From assembly GCF_003148565.1 (NCBI RefSeq), contig NZ_QGGL01000009.1:156551-220550 (forward strand): a DNA stretch of 64,000 nt. The letters are read 5' to 3'. The translations under genes and the position numbers were made by a program. This DNA is from Tumebacillus permanentifrigoris (GTDB lineage Bacteria; Bacillota; Bacilli; Tumebacillales; Tumebacillaceae). Position 1 is the stretch's first letter. Every line of letters starts with the position of its first letter. The notes beneath the pieces are model-generated. The model made no database searches. It saw nothing but the letters and a program-made list of their open reading frames with translations, and was not told where the DNA came from. Of the stretch, positions 34,826 to 44,603 are shown piece after piece.

Positions 34826-36109
34826 CTACTTCGGTCCAACCGGCGCGAGTTGCACACCAATCCGGCGGATGTTCAAGTCGATATCGACGGTGACCTGTGC
34901 GGTCTTGAGCTTCTCGCGAAACGGGTATTGCTCCATCTCTTGGATGGTAGAAAATTGACTGCGAATTTTGCGGAACATCCCAAAAGGTGCCGCTTGGTAG
35001 TCATGATAGAGGTGCTCCATCAAGTCCTGCTCCTTTTGCTTCAACGTCTCGCGCACCGAATTCTCCAGCACGCGCATGTTGTTTTCCTCGGTGTAATCGA
35101 TGGAGCTTTGCACGCCGATCAAGTCGCCCTCTAACTTTTGCCGAATCTTGATCTGGATCGGATCGCTGTCCAACTTGATCTCTGTCTGCGGAGTGCGGGC
35201 ATGTTTGAGCTCGATCACTTCGTACTTTCCTTTTTGCTGGGGGTCGGGAAAGTCCATCTGGGTTCGCAACAATTCACCGCGAATCATCAGCAACATGCGG
35301 GTCTCGATGCCATCGAGATACGTGACCAACTTGTCCCCGCGAAACACCCCGGTTCCGATAAAGTCCAGCGAATTGCCGCCCATGCGAACCAATTCCCCTG
35401 GCTTAAACGAGACATTTTGGCCGGGCATCGTCTCTTCGCGGGTATCTTTTTGGGATTGTTGCGTCTGCTCCTTCACTTTCTCGTTGACCGCCATCACCGG
35501 GGCTACCGGGTCTTCATTGGGCTCCTCGCTCTCGACGATAAATTCGTGAATTTTGCTGGTCACCGAGAGGCCCGTGTGACGGCTGATCTCTGAGATCGAT
35601 TCATGGAAGCGTGACATCGATTTCTCCAGCACAGGTTGATTGGTCTCAAAAATCTCCCGCGCTTCGCCCGGCACGACAAAGAACGTGACCGTCCGTCGAA
35701 ACTCCCGCATCCGAACCAGCGGCCCCACGTAGTCCAGCACGCCGGCCTTCGCTACATTTTCACCGATGAGAATTGTCGCCAAATGCAGGAGCGACACCTG
35801 TCGCTCGACGGTCGAGTTGAGCAGGGTCAACGCCCCTGCGATCGTGTTCGCGCGAACGGTGATCGGTCGGGAGCCGCCCAACTGTGCGGCGTTGCTCGAT
35901 GAGCCATTGTTGCCTGCCATCTCACCGGGTACGGCGATCCGCACGGTGACATCGATGGTGTTGTTCGGCCCCTTGTCCAGCCCGAGTCCGACCACGAAAG
36001 CCATGCCTTCTAACTCCACACGGTCGTAACAGCCGGTGGAGAACGTTGCCCCGAGCAACGCCACGACGAGCAGGCTAAGAAGCGTTCTCTTGAGGGTCAA
36101 GCTCTTCAT
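34826..36109 (-). CDS. Ger(x)C family spore germination lipoprotein
   Basis: 427 residues. A lipobox FSTGC near residue 27 ends the signal peptide (LLSLLVVALLGATFSTGC), then CYDRVELEGMAFVVGLGLDKG, the characteristic start of GerC proteins. GGGAGG is the ribosome site. The gene starts 35 bases inside the GerB gene. It should be attached to the outer face of the spore inner membrane as the C subunit of a nutrient germinant receptor. Confidence 0.93.
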   Translation of the reverse strand: MKSLTLKRTLLSLLVVALLGATFSTGCYDRVELEGMAFVVGLGLDKGPNNTIDVTVRIAVPGEMAGNNGSSSNAAQLGGSRPITVRANTIAGALTLLNSTVERQVSLLHLATILIGENVAKAGVLDYVGPLVRMREFRRTVTFFVVPGEAREIFETNQPVLEKSMSRFHESISEISRHTGLSVTSKIHEFIVESEEPNEDPVAPVMAVNEKVKEQTQQSQKDTREETMPGQNVSFKPGELVRMGGNSLDFIGTGVFRGDKLVTYLDGIETRMLLMIRGELLRTQMDFPDPQQKGKYEVIELKHARTPQTEIKLDSDPIQIKIRQKLEGDLIGVQSSIDYTEENNMRVLENSVRETLKQKEQDLMEHLYHDYQAAPFGMFRKIRSQFSTIQEMEQYPFREKLKTAQVTVDIDLNIRRIGVQLAPVGPK

Positions 36110-37202
36110 CGCCTCTAACCTCCCTTCGCTTGCGCACTCGAACGGCCAGCGTGACCACGAGCGGAATCCCCATCGTCACCGCCCAGCCCCACGTCACGAT
36201 GTACTTGTTGTTATAACTGATCGTCTCCACAAAGCTCCGTGGATAAAAAGACAGGTCGTATACGATGATCGCCACCGCAGCCACCAGCGGTCGGTATACC
36301 GGCATCCGAAAAACGGTGGCAAACAGGTAGGTGGCAATCATCACAGCCATCGACACTTTGATCACCGCCATCACCACCCAGATGAACACGAACGCGGCCT
36401 CCAGCCGTTGGATGAAACGACCGATGTAGATCAAGCGCCCCAATTGATACAGCGGAAATGGAGAGCGCATCGCCGCCTCCGGGGAGAAGCACATGAGGAA
36501 CACGAGCGTCACCAACAGATAGGTCACCCCGATGATCCCGATGCTCCAGTACCCGATCGCCCGCACATCGCTCCCCTTGCGCATGCGCGAACTAAACAGA
36601 GCGATCACGAGGATGTTGAGGAAGACACTGGTGAAAAGTCCGGCACCGCTCAGGAGCGGACCGATCCCATTTCCCCACAGTGGCATCGCTTGTTCCGGTC
36701 GCATCCAGTTCCAATTCAGGATCAGCAAGGCCAGCATCCCGATCGCCAGCCACGACCAGAGCACCAGCGATACGCGAGAGATGCCCTCTATTCCCTTTTT
36801 GGCATAGTACATACAGACCAAAAAGAAAGGCACCGCGATGAAGGAGATCGGCGAGCGCGGCAAAACTGTGGTCACCACCGCCTCCGTGAAGGTGCGGGTG
36901 AACGTCGACAGATCGGCGATCATATACAGAGCGATCACCACGCATATCGCGCGCGTTGCGAAGCTGCCGAGCGATTTTTCGCACAGCGTGATCAAGTCTT
37001 GCTTCTCCTCGCGCACCAACACTGGAGCTACCAACGCCCAGACGGCAAACGCGACCAACATGGAAAATACAGGAATCATCCACCCCGCCGAGGCGCCTCG
37101 CATGACCAATTGTTGCGGATAGAACAGCGACACGTCCGCCACAGAGGCAACCACGGTGAGCGCTAGCATTTCACGCCGACCCAAGTGTCCGGTCTTGATC
37201 AT
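36075..37202 (-). CDS. GerB-type spore germination permease
   Basis: 375 residues with about ten TM helices, APC-fold (endospore germination permease family). Typical segments: GRREMLALTVVASVADVSLFYPQQLV at the N-terminus and FTRTFTEAVVTTVLPRSP. ATGA-coupled to the GerA gene. It should form the germinant-binding transmembrane subunit. Confidence 0.92.
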   Translation of the reverse strand: MIKTGHLGRREMLALTVVASVADVSLFYPQQLVMRGASAGWMIPVFSMLVAFAVWALVAPVLVREEKQDLITLCEKSLGSFATRAICVVIALYMIADLSTFTRTFTEAVVTTVLPRSPISFIAVPFFLVCMYYAKKGIEGISRVSLVLWSWLAIGMLALLILNWNWMRPEQAMPLWGNGIGPLLSGAGLFTSVFLNILVIALFSSRMRKGSDVRAIGYWSIGIIGVTYLLVTLVFLMCFSPEAAMRSPFPLYQLGRLIYIGRFIQRLEAAFVFIWVVMAVIKVSMAVMIATYLFATVFRMPVYRPLVAAVAIIVYDLSFYPRSFVETISYNNKYIVTWGWAVTMGIPLVVTLAVRVRKRREVRGDEELDPQENAS

Positions 37203-39286
37203 GTCGGATTTCCTCCTCGCTTGCCTTTCGTGTTGCGCGCTTCGGTGTCTTGTTGGCGGTTCTCCTGCTCATACTGCTCAACAGCTTCTCGTGAATCGTG
37301 GGTGGCAGGGTCCCATGGCCGAGTGATGCGCACCTGACGCTTCATCAAGCCTGGGTATAGGGCCCCTGGGCGGATCTCTTGTTTGAAGACTCTTCCGCGC
37401 AGGATCACGTCTGCGGACGATTGTTTGTACGGAGAGACATTTGTCAGCATCGGGATGCCAAACGACTTCATCGTGGCCCAGTCCATCAACAGCACCAACA
37501 TTCCGAGCGTGATCCCGTAAAACCCCCACACCCCCGACAGCAAGATCATAACGAAGCGCAGCGTCCGAACGGCAAAGGACAGGTTGTAGTTCGGCATCGT
37601 GAAGGCCGCCAGCGCCGTCACGGAAACGACGATCACGAGCAGCGGAGACACGACACCCGCTTGTACGGCTGCTTGTCCGAGGATCAAGGCTCCGACGATG
37701 CCGATCGTCGGCCCGATCACGTTCGGAATTCGAATGCCCGCCTCACGGATCAGTTCGATCGCCACTTCCATCAACAGGACTTCCATGACGACGGGAAAGG
37801 GAACTTTTTCCCTGGAGGAGGCGATGGTCAGCATCAAGTCTGTCGGAATCATCTCGGGATGGTAGTTGGTCACGGCGATGTAGAGTGCCGGAAGCAGCAA
37901 CGCAACGAGAAACGCACTGAAGCGAATCAATCGCAACAACGTACCGAATGGATAGCGGACATAGGCGTCCTCTGCTGTGTGCAACAGGGACCAGAGCATC
38001 GTCGGCAGGATCAGCACGTAGGGACTCTGTCCGACGAAGACCGCGACATAGCCTTCGGTCAGCGAGACGGCCACACGGTCGGGACGTTCCGTCGCCAGCA
38101 TCCGCGGGATCATCGAGAACGGCGGGTCTTCGATAAACTGTTCGAGCGTCCCGCTGTCTTGCAGGAAGTCGACCTTGATCGCCTTGATCCGCCGCTTGAC
38201 TTCGGTCACCAACTTCTGGCTGACGATGCCTTCCACATACATGATCGCGATGTCGGTAGCAGCCAGTTCGCCAACTTGTGTAATCTCGGTGATGAGCTTC
38301 TCAGTGCGCAGACGGGCGCGCACCAAGCCTGTGTTGGTGCGGAGGTTTTCTGTGAAGGCGTCATGTGGACCGCGCACGACCGTCTCCGTTTTGGTATCAC
38401 TGACGGTGCGATGCTCCCACCCCTTGGTCTCCACGATCAGCGCGCAGTCCATCCCCTCGACAAACACAGCGGTCGAGCCGGTGAGGATGTTGTTTTTCAC
38501 CGCTTCCCACTTCTCCAAAATTTGTAGCTGGTTGCCGGGCAGCAAGGAGTTTTTTATCAGATCCGCACGGGCTTGGGCGTGCCCGTGTGGCAACGAGGCG
38601 AGGAGCATCAGCGGTTGGAGGACATTGTCGTTGATGATCGTCTTGTCTGACATCCCTTCCATAAACACGGCAAACGCTTGGATCGGTGTTTCCGTCGAGA
38701 CGGTGAACTCACGGATGACAAAATCCGCGTTGCGCGGGATCTGAAACAACTGGATGATGGTGTCGCGATTCTCGTGGAGGCTGATCGAAACTTGCTCTGG
38801 ATAGGTCGGCTTGAAGCTGAGGTTGTGCTGCTCAGGATCAACTTCGTAGTTTTTGGCTTGTTGCTTGCGTTTCTCCCGTCGCACTTTCTGGGGGGCGTCA
38901 GGTTTAGGTTCTGGTTCAGATTCTGGTTCAGGGCGAGAAGATTTTGCAGCGATTTCGGAAGGTTCTGCGGAGGGGTCGTCCGCTTCCGTTGATCGATGTC
39001 CGATTTTTTTAGGCTTCACAGGAGAGCGTCGGCGAGGCTGGGCATGTGAGAGGGTGGAAGCCGAAGGTCTGTCGTCCTCATGCTCATGCTCGGGCTCTTG
39101 CTTGAGATCTTGCTTAGGCTCTTGCTTGGGCTTCGAGGACTGTTCGCTTTCTTGCGTTTTTGGCTGCTTTTGCTTGCCTTTTTCTGGGCGTCCTTCTTGC
39201 AACTCTTCGGGCATAAGCGAGAAGTCCTCGTCGAGAATCGCATCATCGACCGCAAACGCCCGACTGATTTTTTGCCAAACACTCAC
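37199..39286 (-). CDS. GerA-type spore germination protein with long charged N-terminal extension
   Basis: 695 residues from a GTG at 39286, chosen because AGGAGG lies 9 bases upstream. Residues about 35-165 are a low-complexity, Lys/Glu/Pro/Gln-rich stretch (KPKQEPKQDLKQEPEHEHED; PEPESEPEPKPD). From about residue 175 the GerA family proper begins: NRDTIIQLFQIPRNADFVIREF, VFVEGMDCALIVETKGWEHR, FIEDPPFSMIPRMLATERPDR and five TM helices near the C-terminus. It is the A subunit of the receptor whose B and C subunits follow. Confidence 0.93.
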   Translation of the reverse strand: MSVWQKISRAFAVDDAILDEDFSLMPEELQEGRPEKGKQKQPKTQESEQSSKPKQEPKQDLKQEPEHEHEDDRPSASTLSHAQPRRRSPVKPKKIGHRSTEADDPSAEPSEIAAKSSRPEPESEPEPKPDAPQKVRREKRKQQAKNYEVDPEQHNLSFKPTYPEQVSISLHENRDTIIQLFQIPRNADFVIREFTVSTETPIQAFAVFMEGMSDKTIINDNVLQPLMLLASLPHGHAQARADLIKNSLLPGNQLQILEKWEAVKNNILTGSTAVFVEGMDCALIVETKGWEHRTVSDTKTETVVRGPHDAFTENLRTNTGLVRARLRTEKLITEITQVGELAATDIAIMYVEGIVSQKLVTEVKRRIKAIKVDFLQDSGTLEQFIEDPPFSMIPRMLATERPDRVAVSLTEGYVAVFVGQSPYVLILPTMLWSLLHTAEDAYVRYPFGTLLRLIRFSAFLVALLLPALYIAVTNYHPEMIPTDLMLTIASSREKVPFPVVMEVLLMEVAIELIREAGIRIPNVIGPTIGIVGALILGQAAVQAGVVSPLLVIVVSVTALAAFTMPNYNLSFAVRTLRFVMILLSGVWGFYGITLGMLVLLMDWATMKSFGIPMLTNVSPYKQSSADVILRGRVFKQEIRPGALYPGLMKRQVRITRPWDPATHDSREAVEQYEQENRQQDTEARNTKGKRGGNPT

Positions 39287-39364
39287 GGTCTCTGACCTCC
39301 TATCGTCCGAATATGTCCACCATAGCTTCCCCGCCCCAGAACCTTCCATACGCTTTTTTTCCCA

Positions 39365-39399
39365 TAAAAAAGACCCATCGCAGTGCTGCGAAGGGTCTT
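39365..39399 (-). terminator. Terminator after the lipase gene
   Basis: Minus strand AGACCC.TCGCAG-CA-CTGCGA.GGGTCT followed by TTTTTT. Confidence 0.82.
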
Positions 39400-39508
39400 G
39401 CTCGATAAAATCGTTCCGCCAAACCGTGTTTCACTATTTCTCGGGAAATATCGGCACCCGCAAGTAGGTCTTCCCTCACGCGCACTCGCACCTCCAGTGC
39501 CATTAGAC

Positions 39509-40348
39509 CTACTTGAGGGTGTTGGTTTTTTGACAGGACTCCAACCATTCCACCGTCGCCGCCAGCACAGCTTCGCGCTCCGGCTCGTTGAACAGTTCAT
39601 GGTAGAGGTTGTGAAACGGAACGAACTTGTGCAGTTCATGTGCGGGCAAACGGTTGTAGAACACGGGCGCCACCGCCGGGTCGACGAGGCGATCCTGTCC
39701 GGCCTGCATGACCAGCAACGGCACGGAGATGCGTTGCGCCTGTGCCACGGCTGTTTCCATCGCGGCGTTGAGTTCTTGGAACCAGCGAACGGAAACCTTG
39801 CGCCCCATCAGCGGGTCGTTGCCATACTCGCTGACGACCGTCGGGTGGCGGGAGACGTCTGACGGTTGAATGCCACTCGCCATACGCAGACGCGGGGCGA
39901 GCGAGTTGAGGACTCCGGCGAGGCTTTTTTTCCAACCCGGCACTTCAAGGGCGAGTTTCAGGCACGGTGAGGACAGCACAGCTCCGATCAGGTGCTGGTG
40001 TTGGTGGGCGCGTTCCTCTAGGAAGCGCACGGTAACCAGACCGCCCATGCTGTGCCCGATGATGGCGACATGACCGTCCGGACCGCTGGATGCCTCCGCG
40101 AGTTTCATCCATTCACTGACACTGTCCAGATACTCGTCAAAAGATTCGACATGCCCGGAGATGCCTCCTGAGCGCCCGTGTCCGGGCAAGTCACCGGTGA
40201 TGACGGAGATGCCTCGTGCTGTTAACGCCTCGATCACGTGCCCATAGCGCCCGCTGTGTTCCCCGGCACCGTGTACGAGAACGACGGTCAGCGGAACTGT
40301 GCGCTGGACCTGTTCCCGTCCAAGAAACGTTTGTGTATGTAGACTCAT
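39509..40348 (-). CDS. Alpha/beta hydrolase, lysophospholipase / monoacylglycerol lipase-like
   Basis: 279 residues. Oxyanion loop HGAGEHSGRY near residue 27, GDLPGHGRSGG, nucleophile elbow IGHSMGG (Ser near residue 98), acid in AGQDRLVDP and His in FHNLYHELFNE, all in family order for monoacylglycerol lipase/lysophospholipase PldB-like enzymes (Hydrolase_4). GAGGAGG is the ribosome site. No signal peptide. Confidence 0.88.
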   Translation of the reverse strand: MSLHTQTFLGREQVQRTVPLTVVLVHGAGEHSGRYGHVIEALTARGISVITGDLPGHGRSGGISGHVESFDEYLDSVSEWMKLAEASSGPDGHVAIIGHSMGGLVTVRFLEERAHQHQHLIGAVLSSPCLKLALEVPGWKKSLAGVLNSLAPRLRMASGIQPSDVSRHPTVVSEYGNDPLMGRKVSVRWFQELNAAMETAVAQAQRISVPLLVMQAGQDRLVDPAVAPVFYNRLPAHELHKFVPFHNLYHELFNEPEREAVLAATVEWLESCQKTNTLK

Positions 40349-40433
40349 CCCAATCTGCCTCCTCGTGTTCTGTCAATTGTCCACTGCTCATACAATCGAC
40401 AACAAAACCTGACTTCGGAAAGGAGGGAGCCAC

Positions 40434-40631
40434 ATGGAGGAACATACTTGGTTCACCCTCCTGCGCGACACCCTCAGCATCGCCGGAAACCTCGCCGAAT
40501 GCGTGGGTCTCCTGTTTTTATTCACCCAATTCCGTTCCACAGGCAAGACCCCACCTGCCCCGGTTAAAAAGCGTGTCGTGCGACAGCGCGTGCCCGAGAA
40601 ACGACGAGAGCGCATCGCAGACGTTAGCTAA
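40434..40631 (+). CDS. Small protein with one hydrophobic segment
   Basis: 65 residues with a near-perfect ribosome site (AAAGGAGGGAG). One hydrophobic segment (AGNLAECVGLLFLFTQF) precedes a strongly basic tail (VKKRVVRQRVPEKRRERI). Possibly membrane- or nucleic-acid-associated; family not recognised. A terminator follows. Confidence 0.65.
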   Translation: MEEHTWFTLLRDTLSIAGNLAECVGLLFLFTQFRSTGKTPPAPVKKRVVRQRVPEKRRERIADVS

Positions 40632-40652
40632 GTCCAACATCGGTACGTTCAG

Positions 40653-40687
40653 AAAAAAAGACCTGCACAGGTGTCAGGTCTTTTTTT
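40653..40687. terminator. Bidirectional terminator
   Basis: AAAAGACCTG, a loop of about 10 bases, CAGGTCTTTTTTT. Confidence 0.8.
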
Positions 40688-40791
40688 GTTGTGCTCTCAT
40701 TATACGAGGAATGAAACTGTCGCACAATTCCCAAAATCGTGCCGCTCTGCTATGCTAGTGGAAATCAATTCCTGATGGAGGTGCGAGATCG

Positions 40792-41508
40792 ATGAAAAAA
40801 CAAATCATCGCCATGGGTGGTGGCGGCTTCTCGATGGAGCCGGACAACCTGCTGCTCGACGAATACATCCTCTCCTTGACTGGCAGGGAACGTCCGAAGG
40901 TCTGCTTTATCCCGACGGCAAGTGGAGATTCGAAGGACTATACAGAACGCTTCTATGCTTCGTTTACCACATTGAATTGTGAGCCGAATCATCTGTCGCT
41001 GTTCCACCACCATCCGGGCACATCTAACTTCGAAAGCTACCTGCTCGCGCAGGATGTGATCTACGTCGGCGGCGGCAACACGCGCAACATGCTGGTGCTC
41101 TGGAAGGAATGGGGCATCGACAGCATTCTGCGCAAGGCTTGGGAGCAAGGCATCATCCTCGCCGGGCTGAGCGCAGGCTCGATCTGCTGGTTTGAATCAG
41201 GCGTGACCGACTCGGTGATCCCGAAGCAATTGCATCACATGGACTGCCTCGGCTTCCTCGCGGGCAGCAACTGCCCGCACTATGACGGCGAGGCAGATCG
41301 CCGTCCCACCTACCACGCGCAACTGCGCGAGGGGCTGATCTCCCCCGGTCTCGCCGCGGACGATGGCGTCGGCCTACATTACATCGGCACCGACTTGCAC
41401 CAGATCATCTCCTCTCGCCCGCAAGCACATGCCTATCGCCTCTCGCTGGTTGACGGGGAAGTTGTGGAAGAAACGCTACCTCCCCTCTACTTGGGTCACA
41501 GCAAGTAG
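40792..41508 (+). CDS. Peptidase E (S51 family)
   Basis: 238 residues, normal length. AMGGGGFSMEPDN near the N-terminus, VIYVGGGNTRNML, and the nucleophile loop AGLSAGSICWF (Ser near residue 127), followed by DCLGFLAGSNCPHYDGE with the catalytic-site His. The family cleaves Asp-X dipeptides. GGAGGTG lies upstream. Cytoplasmic. Confidence 0.9.
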   Translation: MKKQIIAMGGGGFSMEPDNLLLDEYILSLTGRERPKVCFIPTASGDSKDYTERFYASFTTLNCEPNHLSLFHHHPGTSNFESYLLAQDVIYVGGGNTRNMLVLWKEWGIDSILRKAWEQGIILAGLSAGSICWFESGVTDSVIPKQLHHMDCLGFLAGSNCPHYDGEADRRPTYHAQLREGLISPGLAADDGVGLHYIGTDLHQIISSRPQAHAYRLSLVDGEVVEETLPPLYLGHSK

Positions 41509-41511
41509 CGC

Positions 41512-41550
41512 AAAAAAAGGAATCAGGAACCTGCTCCTGATTCCTTTTTT
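41512..41550. terminator. Terminator after the peptidase E gene
   Basis: GGAATCAGGA, a 6-base loop, TCCTGATTCC, TTTTTT; A run on the other side. Confidence 0.88.
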
Positions 41551-41699
41551 GTCTTGTGCATTAATAAAATAGCTCATTTCTGTAAAAAAAGATTATTCTT
41601 TTGCTGATTTTTTTGTAAATGACCTTAGTATCGGAAAGGTTTCATCGAAATGTGTCGAACTATCTACTCATAGACATCAGGACATAAGGGGGAAGGGAC

Positions 41700-43787
41700 G
41701 TGTTGTCAACAAGTAGAGACCTCGAAGCGTACCGTCGAATGGAGGATGAACTCCGCACGATGAAGCAACAGTTCGAGGCGTTGATCAACAACTCCACCGT
41801 GGCGTTTCTCGTCATCGACCTCACGGGACATATCGTGCGCGTTAACGATACGTTTGAACACACATTCGGTTGGACTCAGGAGGAAGTGCTGGGACACTAT
41901 CTGCCGTTTATTCCGGAACAACACCGGCTGTTATTTGAAGAGAGCCTCCTCAAGCAGTCCTTTTTTGGCATCGCCAGCGAAGAACTCTGCCTGCGCAAGG
42001 ACGGCACGCAATTCATCGCCAGTGAGACGGTCACGCCGATTCGCAATGAGCATGGCGACGTGACTTCATTTGCCTGCATCCTGCGCGACATCACGGAACG
42101 CAAAGCATCGGAGCTGCGTTTGAACGTCAGCGAACAACGCTACAAGTCGCTTTTTGAAAACAATCCGAACGCCATCTATTCGGTTGACCAGACGGGTCGC
42201 TTCACCGAATTGAATCCCGCCGTCGAAGCGATCTCCGGGTACAAGCCCGAGGAGCTGCTCAACCGGGATCATTCTGAACTGCTGTTGCCCGAGTACGTGA
42301 AGATCTCCTACGCGAACTTGCAAGCAGCCAAATCAGGCGAACGCCAGGAGATGGAAGCCTCGTTCATCCATAAAAACGGCCATCGCGTCGACCTCTCCGT
42401 GATTTCCTTGCCCATTCAAGTCGACGGCGAAATGGTCGGCATGTACTGCATCGCGCAGGACATCACCGAACGCAAACATGCGGAACGCATGATCAACCGC
42501 ATGGCCTTCACCGACTGCCTGACCGACCTGCCGAACCGCCGCCTGTTCAAGCAACGGCTCAGCGAATCGATCAAGGAAGCCCACGCACAGGACGAGCAGC
42601 TCGCGGTGCTGTTCATCGATCTCGACCGCTTCAAGATCATCAATGACTCGCTCGGACATGCATTTGGCGACCATGTGTTGCAAGCGATGGCCGAGCGCCT
42701 CAAGTCGTGCATCACCCCACAGGATACGCTCTCCCGGATGGGTGGCGATGAGTTCACGCTGCTCCTGCCAAAACTCAATGGCATCGAACATGCGATCACG
42801 GTTTCCCAACGCCTCCTGCAGATTGTGCGCGAGCCCTTGGTAGTCGAAGGAACCGAGGTACATATCACCACGAGCATCGGGATCGCGCTCTATCCTGACA
42901 ATGGCCTTGACACCGACACACTGATGAAAAATGCGGACATCGCCATGTATCGCATCAAGGAACGCGGCAAAAACAACTACCAGTTCTTCTCCGACGTCAT
43001 GAACGAGGACGCGGTGCAAAACTTGCAACTGGAGCGCGAACTGCGCAAAGCGTTGGAGCGCGATGAATTCATCCTGCACTACCAGCCACAAGTCAACGTC
43101 GTCACCGGTCAAATCACAGGGATGGAGGCGCTGATCCGCTGGCAACATCCGGTGCGCGGCCTGCTCTCCCCGATCCACTTCATCCCGCTCGCCGAAGAGA
43201 CTGGACTGATCGTGCCGATCGGCGAGTGGGTGTTGCGCAAAGCCTGCCAAGACGGCTGTCGCTGGTCGAAACTCGGCCGCCTGCCGATGCGCATCGCGGT
43301 CAACTTGTCCCTGATCCAATTCCAAGAGGAAACGCTGGTGCAGAACATCCAGAGCATCCTCGACGAGACGGGATTGGAACCGCGCTTCTTGGAACTGGAG
43401 ATCACGGAAAGCATCGCGATGCACAACGTCGAGCAAGTCGTCGCCAAGTTGGAGCAGTTGGTCAAACTCGGCGTGCAGATCTCGATCGACGACTTCGGAA
43501 CCGGGTTCTCCTCGCTAAGCTATCTCAAAAAATTCCCGATCCACAAGCTGAAAATCGACCGCTCCTTCATCACCGACATCACCAGCGATCCTGATGATGC
43601 GTCGATCGTCTCGGCGATCATCGCGATGGCGAACTCGCTGAAGCTGAACTTGATCGTAGAAGGCGTGGAAACGGAAGATCAGCAGTTCTATCTACACCGT
43701 CTCGGCTGCTTCGAGATGCAAGGCTACCTGTTCTCCCGCCCACTCCCCGTCTCGTTGTTGGATCAGTTGTTGGAACAATGGGTATAA
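41700..43787 (+). CDS. PAS-PAS-GGDEF-EAL cyclic-di-GMP protein
   Basis: 695 residues, no TM. A GTG start at 41700 has AGGGGGAAGGG directly upstream. PAS 1 covers about 10-135 and PAS 2 about 138-260, each with a PAC-type ending (ILRDITERK; IAQDITERK). The GGDEF domain holds an intact GGDEF (348-352); the usual RxxD inhibitory site five residues before it reads TPQD, so product inhibition is probably lost. The EAL domain has EAL (476-478), ELEITES, DDFGTGFSSLSYL and EGVETEDQ, so phosphodiesterase activity is likely. A cytoplasmic sensor that makes and/or degrades c-di-GMP. Confidence 0.93.
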   Translation: MLSTSRDLEAYRRMEDELRTMKQQFEALINNSTVAFLVIDLTGHIVRVNDTFEHTFGWTQEEVLGHYLPFIPEQHRLLFEESLLKQSFFGIASEELCLRKDGTQFIASETVTPIRNEHGDVTSFACILRDITERKASELRLNVSEQRYKSLFENNPNAIYSVDQTGRFTELNPAVEAISGYKPEELLNRDHSELLLPEYVKISYANLQAAKSGERQEMEASFIHKNGHRVDLSVISLPIQVDGEMVGMYCIAQDITERKHAERMINRMAFTDCLTDLPNRRLFKQRLSESIKEAHAQDEQLAVLFIDLDRFKIINDSLGHAFGDHVLQAMAERLKSCITPQDTLSRMGGDEFTLLLPKLNGIEHAITVSQRLLQIVREPLVVEGTEVHITTSIGIALYPDNGLDTDTLMKNADIAMYRIKERGKNNYQFFSDVMNEDAVQNLQLERELRKALERDEFILHYQPQVNVVTGQITGMEALIRWQHPVRGLLSPIHFIPLAEETGLIVPIGEWVLRKACQDGCRWSKLGRLPMRIAVNLSLIQFQEETLVQNIQSILDETGLEPRFLELEITESIAMHNVEQVVAKLEQLVKLGVQISIDDFGTGFSSLSYLKKFPIHKLKIDRSFITDITSDPDDASIVSAIIAMANSLKLNLIVEGVETEDQQFYLHRLGCFEMQGYLFSRPLPVSLLDQLLEQWV

Positions 43788-43818
43788 AAAAAGCCCCCGC
43801 TTGCACGGGGGCTTTTTT
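43788..43818. terminator. Bidirectional terminator between convergent genes
   Basis: AAAAAAAGCCCCCGC-ttgc-ACGGGGGCTTTTTT; the last T residues overlap the Crp-family stop codon. Confidence 0.9.
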
Positions 43819-44503
43819 ATTTCATTTCTGCCAAGACTTTTTGATCGATCAAAATGATCTGACGCTTTTTGACGTCGATCCAGCCGTTGCCTTTGAATTC
43901 GTTGAGGATCTTGCTGGTGGTTTCACGGGTCGAACCGATCAAGCTCGCGATGTCCTCGTGGGTCAGTTTAATCATGATCTGCACCCCTTGGTCAACGCGT
44001 TCGCCGTGGATGTCAGCCAGTTTGAGCAACAGGCGGGCGAGGCGGGTCTGCACATCATAGAACACCAGATTCTCAATCTGTTCCTGCGCTTCGGTCAGGC
44101 GATGCTCGACGATCTGCGCGATCTTCATCGAGACGCTCGGGTTGTTCAACGCCACTTTTTCGAATTCGCGCTTGTCGATCATGCAGATCTGCGCATCGTC
44201 CAGCGCTTCGGCAAAGTTGCGACGCGGCTCATCATCGAACAGTGCGCTCTCCCCGAATATATCGCCCGGCTCCAAGATGACCAAGGTAAAATGCTTCCCG
44301 GTCTCTGACAAGCGCGAGATGCGGACGCGACCCGACTTCAGCATGTAGATTTGATTGCTCGGCTCATCGGGGGTGAAGATGTACTCCCGCTTCGGGATGG
44401 TCGTCGGAATGCTACCACGACCCAGTTGATCCAGTTCCTCTTGGTTCAAATCCTTGAACAGCTCATATGTCTTGAGGGAACAGATTTCACAGATTTCACT
44501 CAT
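43817..44503 (-). CDS. Crp/Fnr-family transcription regulator
   Basis: 228 residues; the start at 44503 follows GGGAGGG. A CxxC pair at the N-terminus (EICEICSL) precedes a cyclic-nucleotide-binding fold (REYIFTPDEPSNQIYMLKSG; LEPGDIFGESALFDDEPR) and a winged HTH (KLTHEDIASLIGSTRETTSKIL). Only two N-terminal cysteines are present, too few for an FNR-type 4Fe-4S cluster on their own. Targets unknown; the neighbour upstream is comFB-like. Confidence 0.9.
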   Translation of the reverse strand: MSEICEICSLKTYELFKDLNQEELDQLGRGSIPTTIPKREYIFTPDEPSNQIYMLKSGRVRISRLSETGKHFTLVILEPGDIFGESALFDDEPRRNFAEALDDAQICMIDKREFEKVALNNPSVSMKIAQIVEHRLTEAQEQIENLVFYDVQTRLARLLLKLADIHGERVDQGVQIMIKLTHEDIASLIGSTRETTSKILNEFKGNGWIDVKKRQIILIDQKVLAEMK

Positions 44504-44603
44504 CGTTACTTCCCTCCCCGTTTGTTGTTTCGTTTCGTGTGTCGCTTCACTTTCTAAAGTAACATATCTTGAAGCGTCCTGCAACAGGGATTCTCAACTA
44601 TTC

